A stretch of 64,000 bases of DNA, from the NCBI GenBank assembly GCA_947044365.1, contig OX345645.1, forward strand, positions 1,783,856 to 1,847,855. Direction: 5' to 3'. The translations under genes were made by a program, and so were the position numbers. Source of the DNA: Petrosia ficiformis (Eukaryota > Porifera > Demospongiae > Haplosclerida > Petrosiidae). Under the pieces are notes generated by a model. The model was not told the origin of the DNA and did no database searches. It was given only the letters and a program-made list of their open reading frames with translations. This document shows positions 55,673 through 64,000 of this stretch, in pieces (within the stretch, counting starts at the first letter, position 1; each line of letters begins with the position of its first letter).

Positions 55673-55759
55673 TACAGAATTATCATAGTGTGCATATACA
55701 TAAACAAATCCCAGAGGGGGAGAGCCAAAACTCTAGGAAAAGAGAGCAAATGACCCCCT

Positions 55760-56690
55760 TCCCCCTAAATTAGTCCCTGATTAATTAAAATAATTATTAT
55801 TATTCAGTATGATGCTGCCTATGTCTATATCTTTATTTAACCACCTCACCTATCCATTCATTATCTCCATGTATCCATTATTTGATCTATTCACACACAC
55901 ACACACATATCCTACAGTTATCCTCTCTAAACTTCATTACAATTAGTGAGTGTTCTAGGAATTTTAAGTTAAAATAACATATCTATGTATATAATTTATG
56001 TAGGTATGCAAATATGCATATATAAGAATAATTATATAATGATGTATAATAATTACATTTGTACATACATACATACATACGTATGATATATGTGTGTATG
56101 TGTCTCGGCATTCTCACTAGGGTTGTTGGGTACTTCACTACCGTTTGCACCATGTATTAAGCTCTGTAACTCAACCAGTACCACCATCTCTTTATAGCTC
56201 AACAACAACTTCTAGACTATTTTAAATACATTATTTAAACTTTCTATAAACTGTACTAAATATATACAAGCTCACCAAACTTGACAATTTTAATTGGCAT
56301 ACTTCAAGAAAATTATCAAACAAAATAAAATTGACAAAATGTACCACCAATTGCTACAAGAACACTGATGTGTCTATCTATGTATACTTATATATAAATA
56401 TCTGTCTGTATTTATCCATGTATGTATGTACACTGTCAGTACACATGAATGTATTGAACAATATATAATGTATATATTACTACATCATGTATGAATATAT
56501 GAATGTATGTATATTGCTCTAGACATTTAAGATAGTGGTTGCACACTTATAAGAATTAATTTAATTATCATAGCAAACGATAAACACTTCTATTAATATA
56601 CTATGTTTGTATGAAAGTATTATAATATTTAATAATTAATTCACTCAATCACTCCTCCATACATTCATTTTATTAGTTGCAAGGATTAGG
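55760..56690. other. Intergenic, nothing recognised
   Basis: AT-rich, with brief TACA and CACA runs near 55895 and 56067. No supported exon. Confidence 0.4.
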
Positions 56691-56695
56691 GCTTG

Positions 56696-56966
56696 GAATC
56701 GGCTGAGATTCTGAAATCCATTATCACTAACTTCAAATCAGTTGATAATCAATTAAAATCAGGAGAAGTAATTAGGCCAATTAAGTCAATTAATGCAGAA
56801 AACTCCTCCCATTTGATGATCAAAAACTGACAAAAAGGCTTTCTGTAAAGAAAAGTAAAAAGTATGTCTTCTGGAATAATTAGCATAATTGATATCACAG
56901 ACATATAGTCGATAATCAGAAAATGTTTTTTCAATATCAATTGATTAATCAACATCCCAGCCCTAA
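56696..56966. mobile_element. hAT-like MITE, TAGGGCTGGGA family, copy 3
   Basis: Begins TTAGGGCTTGGAATCGGC and ends AACATCCCAGCCCTAA, with inverted termini. The interior CTAACTTCAAATCAGTTGAT, AGTAATTAGGCCAATTAAG and CCCATTTGATGATCAAAA matches the other two copies. It appears full length, about 270 bp. Confidence 0.7.
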
Positions 56967-58138
56967 TTCTTATTGTTAACTAAAACAATACTACTACATA
57001 CAGCCATCTAATGTTTAAAAGATGGTACGTGTAAATTGTTCTCTTTAGTTGCTTCTCACCAGGATTTTCTTTGAAGTGTATACCAGTTTGTGTATAGCTA
57101 CATAAGTTTCAGAACCTTTCTTAATTTGTTGTAGTGTATGTCTTGTCATGTGCAACCAAGTCTTATTTACATGTTGAAATTTATAAATCAACAAAGCTGC
57201 ATGTATGAACAATTTCTGACTGGAAGTAGGGTGGATGCTAGGGGGGTTTACATGTGCTATATCAATATCAATAAAATCGATTCTATGAGTGAGAATGCAC
57301 CTGTGCTGTCACGTGCTGCACATTATCAAGTATAAACCCCCTTTCACCTCCTTCCACACCCTATTATTAACTTCCTATATATATGTGTATAATTATTGAA
57401 ATACAACCTTGTGTGGAGCATAAGGGTATTCTATTTAGTAGAATGGATATTAAACATGGAGATTGCTGCATTCGTGGGCATTATCAAATTTCCATGTTTA
57501 TAGATGAGTGTGTTGAACTTCTCCTTTTTCAGCTGTAACAGAATGAATACATACAATCACTTGTGTGTGTGTGGATACCTTACAATAATTCCAGTTTCTA
57601 ATAATTAATTTATGTTTACACAAACAAGTTTAAAGTTCATTCCAATTAGAAGTCATCACTTGTTATTATGGTGAAGCCAAACTATATTTTAAACATTAGA
57701 ATGCTCATAAATCAATAGACCTATTGGATGAGTATACAAAAACGGCCATTCTCGTTTTCTGCAAAGAAAGCCAAACAGTTGTTGTTTTGTAGAATGTAGA
57801 AATTCAGAAAATCAGAAATTAGATTAACACATTTTATGGAATGTTCAAGCTCTAAATCTACGTGTCAGAAAAATGAGCAAGAATGTCAGAAACTGAATTA
57901 CAGAATTCTCAGAAACAGCATTTCAAGAAAGTCAGGAATTCAAAGAATCACTGCAACTTCCAGATGGCACATGGAAGAGGAAGATTGGAATGTTATCATG
58001 ATAAAAGTACAGTAACAAAATTTCCACCTGTTCCTTACAATAAGATTGACTAATAAAAGAATGTGTCAATTTTATTAGTAATAACTATTATAATTAACTT
58101 ATTGTGTGAGGAGCAAAACAGCTAACTCTTAATGTAAT
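56967..58138. other. Intergenic, nothing recognised
   Basis: No coding block or repeat family identified. Sequence at 57730-57960 is A/G-rich with repeated AGAAAATCAGAAATT-like words. Confidence 0.4.
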
Positions 58139-60721
58139 TCAGTATTTACTGGCAAGTATATCTGTTGGAATAATTATAAATATTATGTTCGAATTCTGTC
58201 TACTATCATAGAAATCCAAGTATAGACGTATAGTAGATCCAGTTTGAATATACTGCACATACCGTTCCTCATTATCATGTGTAGGTATGATAGGTGTTGA
58301 TATATAACTGTGTACTGGTATGAACACTTTATGTTTTATCACATGAGGCCGATCTTGATAATCAGTATCAAATTGAAATTGGTTTGTGTGATCTTGCTCC
58401 CAATTTTGATCATTGTACTATAACAATAATAGATGGTAAACATATGTGCAAAGATTCAGTACAATGTTATAGATTATTATTAATCCTCGCCACAGATCAA
58501 GGTTTTTTTCAGGGGGGGCAATTTGCCTACACCCATGGATACTTTAAATGATGCGTAATGATAATTATGAATGGAAAAACAAGATATATTGAGAAAAAAC
58601 ATCCCTATGGGATACGTAGAAACTGGAACTAATAGCTAGCTATTCTGCCTGAAATATATTCCTAAAGTTCTCCAAGGTCCTTTGAAAGGTCAGGAAAGTA
58701 GATAATCAAAATAATAACTATAATCAAGGCCTTGATTCGAGCCCCACCCCGAGTGCTATATATTTCCTGTACAGCATGAGCAAAACAGTGGTTTATTAAC
58801 TGTTTTAGAGAGAGAAAGGTGGCTACCAAGGAGAATTTTACTATGAAATGATTGTTTTACAAATGTGGGTGTAGATAAAAGTATACCTATGACTGCTTTG
58901 TGGTGTCCAGCATTCAGTAATCATGGCTGACTTTATCAAGCATGAAAGACAACAGCTTATTATAGTTATTATTTTGATTATCTACTTTCCTGACCTTTCA
59001 AAGGACATTGGAGAACTTTAGGAATATATTTCAGGCAGAATAGCTAGCTATTAGTTCCAGTTTCTACGTAAGCTACTTGGCTTTCTTTCTGCTGGTTTCT
59101 AGAGCTCGAGCGCGCATTCTTTTACGCGCCACACCCATTAATTGACCGAGCCCCCGGGAATGACGCAACTTCCTTAACTACGTATACAACGCATACTCGC
59201 GCAAGTGACACAAACATATATATATATATATATATATAGTTCGAACCCGTGGGAAAGCAATCATAGGGATGGCCCTACGGGCCATAATAAGGATATTGTA
59301 TTGTACAAAAAGGACAATATGACAATCTGGGAGTAAATTTACACTTGAATATGCATGAAGTAGTTGAGTGTACAACTTCACTCAGCTTTTTCTATACATG
59401 TGTATATATAACAAGGTTGAGGGTGCATGGCACACTGGCATGATGACCTGGATGTAGAATTTCTATCCCACATGATACCATGTACACACAAATGTAAACT
59501 TATGCCCAGATTGTGCTATATTGTCATTTTTAGTGTTCCAAAATCAATCCCCCTACACAGTATGTTGTCCACACTGCACTTCATCCACCCACCATTTATC
59601 CCTGATTACATGTACGTTACTTTGTGTATTGCTAACAAAGATCTACTTCAAATTAATTAAAGCTAGCTAGTAGTGCCAGCTACAATAGAACTCTGTTCTT
59701 TATGTTATTAGTCTCTATACAATATACCTACCTACTATCTTTGTGCACTTGATTCACACATACCTAATTCTTTTGCAGGCAGGGGTTCTGCACCATTCAT
59801 TAAAAAAAAAGCAGATTTTTATATTAATACTTATATAATTAAACTATAATTAACGAACCTGTAAAACAATATTATTATTTTCACAATGCCAGTAAAAACC
59901 CCGAGGATTGCGATCTGACTTCCTTGAGTCTGGGTTGACTTCATAATAGAAAACTACATTCTTAGCATCTACATGCTTCAGATTCCATATACCTGTAAAA
60001 AATAATACTAATGATGACCTTAAATTAGTAATGTTTAGTTTGTTGTAATTACATGATATATTGTATCAATAATGAAGCAATAGATTAAAATGTGACACAC
60101 ACAAAAATGAATGAGAATTATAATTATAATCATGATGCCGGTAAAAAGACTATTGGTCATTCCAAACTAAAGTTATAAACATATTTCTGAGGCCCTTCAA
60201 GATACAATCATTCCCACACTCTTCATCCATCCATATACTACCAGCAATACAGTGGGAGATCCAGACTTTTGAAATAGGGGAAGTTTGGAGCGCCCATGCC
60301 CTATGCAATACCGTCTTATTATTGGAATCAGAAGATGACCATTTGAATTTGTCTAGTAGTACGACAGTAAGTAACTTACTCTAATACTAATATAAGCATA
60401 TCAATTTACCTTCTGTGGGATTTAGGCAGGGCACAAGTCCTGCTAGGTCTTTCCTTACAGATCAGCCATGCACTGCAATATATCTAGTTATCAACACATA
60501 TAGGGTGTGTAAACCATGTACTCATTCTTACTTTTCGGTCCTGAGGGAACAGGATAAAACTCAGATCCTTCATATCCAATAAAATATTGTGGATCAGACT
60601 GTGATCGAATCTCGACAGCTGCAACCTATGGTTGTAATACAATTAGTATATAGTTCGTAGGCTATACAAACACACACACACAACTATAATAATTATTGTC
60701 ACCTACGTCGTCATCAGCCAT
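58139..60721 (-). CDS. Unrecognised four-exon gene
   Basis: Exons 60707-60721, 60532-60625, 59859-59992 and 58139-58417 give 173 residues with consistent phases and GT-AG sites. The start is MADDDVAAVEIRSQSDPQYF, then GYEGSEFYPVPSGPK. A central block is rich in aromatic and charged residues (SIWNLKHVDAKNVVFYYEVN, then NPRGFYWHCENNNIVLQ). The C-terminal exon contains HVIKHKVFIPVHSYI, QTGSTIRLYLDFYDSRQ and the ending IPTDILASKY. No signal peptide or membrane segment; predicted to be mostly beta-strand and soluble. I do not recognise the family. The last intron (58418-59858) holds a fold-back element and a dispersed repeat. Exon 1 is very short (15 nt), so that junction is the weakest part. Confidence 0.65.
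58612..59072. mobile_element. Fold-back element with about 112-bp near-perfect inverted arms
   Basis: The left arm contains TACGTAGAAACTGGAACTAA, CTATTCTGCCTGAAATATAT, TCCTAAAGTTCTCCAAGGTC and GGTCAGGAAAGTAGATAATC. The right arm is its reverse complement from about 58960 to 59072. The central loop is about 240 bp. Non-coding; it lies in the intron of the unrecognised gene. Confidence 0.85.
59098..59292. mobile_element. Interspersed repeat, TTCTTTTACGCGCC family, copy 3
   Basis: Nearly identical to 48205-48425 across CATTCTTTTACGCGCCAC, AATTGACCGAGCCCCCGGGA, ATGACGCAACTTCCTTAACT and CGCGCAAGTGACACAAACAT. It then has a (TA)n run and AGGGATGGCCCTACGGGCC. Confidence 0.75.
60010..60200. mobile_element. 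MITE-like element, TTCACATTCA family, copy 4 (reversed, diverged)
   Basis: Shares AAAAAGACTATTGGTCATTC, CAAACTAAAGTTATAAAC and TTTCTGAGG with the reversed copy at 45418-45625. Located in intron 2 of the unrecognised gene. Confidence 0.5.
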
Positions 60722-61030
60722 ACTCGTTTTTGACGACTGTAGTGACTAAAGCTAATTCTTCACAGCTGTACACATATAGTACCGTCAAAGGAAATTAGCT
60801 GATTTGTGGCTAACCGCCAATTTCCGCTGGTGTACATGTGGCCGTAATTGCCGGTCACATGCACCCACTTCAAACACATATACCTTACAAACAGTCAAGG
60901 GTATGTTCTATAACTTACACAGACGATAGACTAATATGTACACAACAAGTTTATGTACTGTATAAATGTTTCATAAAAAATTCAAGCAAATACAGTATAT
61001 AGTTTTCTTTGGTTTACTTGTGACTAATTG

Positions 61031-61258
61031 TTGTTATAACAATAGAATAAATATTATATTAGAGACAGTATTATTTCTTTTGTCTTGCGGTTATGCTGAA
61101 CCACCAGAAGAAGCTACTACTCTGCTGATCAAGTACTTCAATCTCCCTATGAAACAGCCAGTACAAAATGTGGTTGTCATTGCTGACATTGCAATCACAT
61201 TAAGAATAAAAGAAGAGAGATGTTTTTGTACTGTTTTGTTTCACACAAGAGATCACAC
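61031..61258. repeat. Dispersed duplicate (other copy 55439-55672)
   Basis: See the copy at 55439. The two differ by several small indels, and the short shared frame ends differently in each. Confidence 0.75.
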
Positions 61259-61292
61259 TACGAACTGTTTTCTAATTTACCACAAGGTTCAA

Positions 61293-61685
61293 AAATGAAA
61301 GGGAGCTCAAATTCCTGCACGTGCAGCAGGTCTGGGAGCATGCATGCATGCACCCATCCTCGCCAGGGAGGTGTGTGCATGCAGGGTGAGGATGCAGGCA
61401 ATTAATTATTAATTGTAATATTTAGTAATATAAAAATATATATATTGTTGCATGTATAGATTTCTATAATAATAATAATTATGAAATGATTCATGTACGA
61501 TGCTATTCTTTTTTACTTTTGTATAACATGCAAAAACTGAACAAAATACTGTTGACTTTGAAAACATTTTTTGCCGAAGGATGCATGCATGCTGCATGGT
61601 AGCAATGATGATGATTTTTTTTTTAATGCTAATAATAAACCAGTCGAATTAGAAAACAAATTATATCGAAAATAGTGTATTCAAT
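61293..61685. repeat. Direct repeat, left copy of a 395-bp duplication
   Basis: Starts ATGAAAGGGAGCTCAAATTC and runs through TGCACGTGCAGCAGGTCTGG, GGAGCATGCATGCATGCACC and GCCGAAGGATGCATGCATGC to AATAGTGTATTCAATTATAAC. The right copy is at 63382-63778 and differs by only a few bases. Confidence 0.9.
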
Positions 61686-61944
61686 TATAACAAAAAAGTA
61701 TAGAAAAAGTGATAGATAGCTAATTTGAAAATATTTTCAAGAGTGATAATTTGAAATTAGTCTCAAGAAATATAGCTACTTGAAAGAGAAAGAAATGTGT
61801 TCATTAAATTGAAAATATTTCCAAATGAGATACAATCGAAAATGATAGTTAATTCATTGGATTAGGAAAAGAAAAAAGGCTTTATAAAAAGAACATTAAA
61901 GTTATAGTCAATGGTATTGAAAGAAGATAAAAGATTACGCGAAA

Positions 61945-62255
61945 TACACTAGTATATTCAATACAAGCATAAGTGATCATAGGCTTTCAACAGCTGTGAT
62001 AGACCAAATTTAATTATTATTCTGACCAATCGAAAATTAAAGATTAAGAAAAATAGACTAGTATATGTATTTAATACAAACATAAGTGATCATAGGCTTT
62101 CAACTGTGATAGACCAAATTTAATTATTATTCTTACCAATCGAAAATTAAAGATTAAGAAAAATAGACTAGTATATACTATTTAATACAAACATAGGTAA
62201 TCATAGGCTTTCACAACTGTAATAGACTAAATTTAATTATTATTCTAAAATGAAA
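61945..62255. repeat. About 110-bp tandem repeat, 3 copies; left arm of a large inverted repeat
   Basis: Units contain AGTGATCATAGGCTTTCAAC, TGTGATAGACCAAATTTAAT, ACCAATCGAAAATTAAAGAT and AAATAGACTAGTATAT. The reverse complement of two units lies at 63785-64000, making inverted arms of at least 210 bp about 1.5 kb apart. Confidence 0.9.
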
Positions 62256-62453
62256 TTATTATTAATTCTGACAATTCCTTAAAAATTGATAATATTTAAC
62301 TATTATATTGAAAATGCAACTCAAAACACAAGAACAACATTTCAAAGAAACATTTGAACAAAAAATACAATTGAAATACACGTACACACACACACACAAA
62401 AAGAAAACAACATATTTCAAAGTACTAACTGCCATTGAGATGAATAAGCAATG

Positions 62454-62634
62454 AATGAAGATGAGTCCTTGCAGAAGGGAAATCCCAATGAAGATGAGTC
62501 CTTGCAGAAGAGAAGTCCCAATGAAGATGAATCCTTGCAGAAGAGAGGTCCCAGTGAAGATGAATCCTTGCAGAAGAGAAATGCCAATGAAGATGAGTCC
62601 TTGCGGAAGAGAAATCCCAATGGGGATGGTCCTA
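62454..62634. repeat. 33-bp minisatellite, about 5-6 copies
   Basis: AATGAAGATGAGTCCTTGCA recurs every 33 bp (62454, 62487, 62520 and so on). The 33-bp period keeps frames open on both strands (11-residue NEDESLQKR repeats on plus), which I regard as incidental. Confidence 0.92.
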
Positions 62635-62639
62635 GGATG

Positions 62640-63130
62640 AAGTAGACTGGAACTGGAGCACTGCTCGAAGTAGACTGGAACTGGATGAGGTAGATAGACT
62701 GTAACTGGAACACTGGATGAGCTAGACCGGATGTACTGGAACTGCCCCACACGGGGCTGGATCTAGTGACTCGAAGAGACCTCCGGCGTCCCCAACCTGG
62801 GCATCGGTATACTCATTTGTCCCGCACACTCCTAACAACCAGGATTGACCATGCCACCCCCCCAAAAAAGAAAAGAGGGTGGCATGGCCAACCCTGGCTG
62901 AGAGGAGTGATTAGAACAAATGAGCATCCAAATTCCAGGAAGAGAACACCAGAAGAAACCTCGAAATCATCAGAAACAGACCTGTGCAGGGAGGAGAAAT
63001 AGTAAATACACTGTTCACAATAAAATAATATTTAAGAAGAAAGTATAGAATATAGAAAAGAGTATGGAGACATAACTTACCTCTTATTGAAGTATAGATG
63101 CGATGAGGTAGAGAGAGAGAGTGGATAGAT
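62640..63130. mobile_element. Dispersed repeat with GACTGGAACTGGAGCACTG units, copy 2
   Basis: GACTGGAACTGGAGCACTGC units, GGGGCTGGATCTAGTGACTC, GAAGAGACCTCCGGCGTCCC, TATACTCATTTGTCCCGC, CAGAAACAGACCTGTGCAGG and GAGTGGATAGATGGAC occur in the same order as at 47575-48060. The GAAGAGACCTYCGGCGTCCC string also sits at the left edge of the 17-bp array (about 48500). Confidence 0.75.
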
Positions 63131-63381
63131 GGACAAGGAGGTAGCAAGTAGAGTTTTCTGGGAGAAGAAACAATATGCAAATTAACATGATAGACAAACG
63201 GAATTATTAATATGATATGCATGAACAATGCACATAGAAGAACAAGAATCACCTGTTGTTTAATCTTCATCCATCTATCCACATCCTTCACATCTTGGTC
63301 CTGGGTCCCTCCCTGGTACATGCAGAACCTTCTTCATCTTGAGTCTTGAGATCGATGACATGCACAGTCTTCTCTGGCTTA

Positions 63382-63778
63382 TGAAAGGGAGCTCAAATTC
63401 CTGCACGTGCAGCAGGTCTGGGAGCATGCATGCATGCACCCATCCTCGCCAGGGAGGTGTGTGCATGCAGGGTTGAGGATGCAGGCAATTAATTATTAAT
63501 TGTAATATTTAGTAATATAAAAATATATATATTGTTGCATGTATAGATTTCTATAATAATAATTATGAAATGATTCATGTACGATGCTATTCTTTTTTAC
63601 TTCTGTATAACATGCAAAAACTGAACAAAATACTGTTGACTTTGAAAACATTCTTTGCCGAAGGATGCATGCATGCTGCATGGTAGCAATGATGATGATT
63701 TTTTTTTTAATGCTAATAATAAACCAGTCGAATTAGAAAACAAATTATATCGAAAATAGTGTATTCAATTATAACAAA
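63382..63778. repeat. Direct repeat, right copy of the 395-bp duplication
   Basis: Near-identical to 61293-61685; differences include one extra T (GGTTGAGG) and a shorter AATAATAAT run. Confidence 0.9.
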
Positions 63779-63784
63779 ATAACA

Positions 63785-64000
63785 TAATTAAATTTAGTCT
63801 ATTACAGTTGTGAAAGCCTATGATTACCTATGTTTGTATTAAATAGTATATACTAGTCTATTTTTCTTAATCTTTAATTTTCGATTGGTAAGAATAATAA
63901 TTAAATTTGGTCTATCACAGTTGAAAGCCTATGATCACTTATGTTTGTATTAAATACATATACTAGTCTATTTTTCTTAATCTTTAATTTTCGATTGGTC
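63785..64000. repeat. Right arm of large inverted repeat, cut by window edge
   Basis: Reverse complement of about two units of 61945-62255: TTGAAAGCCTATGATCACTT, TACTAGTCTATTTTTCTTAA and TTTAATTTTCGATTGGT. It continues beyond the right edge. Confidence 0.9.

Noticed and set aside
55499..61298. A duplicated small gene with EATTLLIKYFNLPMKQPV
   Set aside because: The shared frame lasts about 20 codons and the copies then disagree through indels; it looks like a dispersed repeat, not a gene pair.
62262..62752. Repeat proteins with LLQGLIFIGIS or NEDESLQKR
   Set aside because: Artefact of a 33-bp minisatellite, open on both strands.

Overview
This is a eukaryotic (animal) nuclear window. It is AT-rich and holds short, intron-split, animal-specific genes: GNB5, HCN, PIGO, SSR2, MYDGF, CCDC124, neugrin, and a basigin-type Ig protein. 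Compact genes, short introns, many small inverted-repeat elements and tail fragments of a non-LTR reverse transcriptase point to an early-branching metazoan. A demosponge is my best guess, but this is inference. No bacterial operons, CRISPR arrays or intact viral genomes are visible. All gene models below were assembled by hand from GT-AG splice sites, reading phase and family resemblance; each CDS entry gives the whole span and lists its exons.

Region 1 (1-27.3 kb) is a gene-dense block. In order it holds the 5' part of a beta-mannosidase gene (-, runs off the left edge), CCDC124 (-), a neugrin/Rrg9-like gene (+), PIGO (-), RSL24D1 (+), a predicted GPI-anchored two-Ig-domain protein (-) and a basigin/neuroplastin-like Ig membrane protein (+). 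The beta-mannosidase introns are packed with unrelated tandem arrays.

Region 2 (27.3-37.5 kb) has no convincing protein gene. A CpG-containing putative promoter is followed by four splice-bounded exon-like blocks that look like a long non-coding RNA with duplicated exons. About 7 kb of successive tandem-repeat families follows (151-bp, 36-bp, about 50-bp, 24-bp, 56-bp and about 65-bp periods).

Region 3 (37.5-47.2 kb) is a second gene block: a complete HCN-type channel (-), a MYDGF-like secreted protein (+), TRAP-beta/SSR2 (-) and G-protein beta-5 (+). Genes in regions 1 and 3 mostly alternate in strand. Five head-to-head pairs are separated by only about 53-178 bp, so bidirectional promoters are likely, and tail-to-tail gaps are 111-241 bp.

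Region 4 (47.2-64 kb) is mobile-element and satellite territory. It contains a 3.1-kb array of a 17-bp TTACGCAA-containing repeat, interrupted by two oppositely oriented truncated LINE 3' ends. It also has a 322-bp TIR element, a chimeric reading frame joining a retroelement integrase fragment to an OTU-like segment, one unrecognised four-exon gene (-), fold-back elements, and a nested direct/inverted repeat complex at the right edge.
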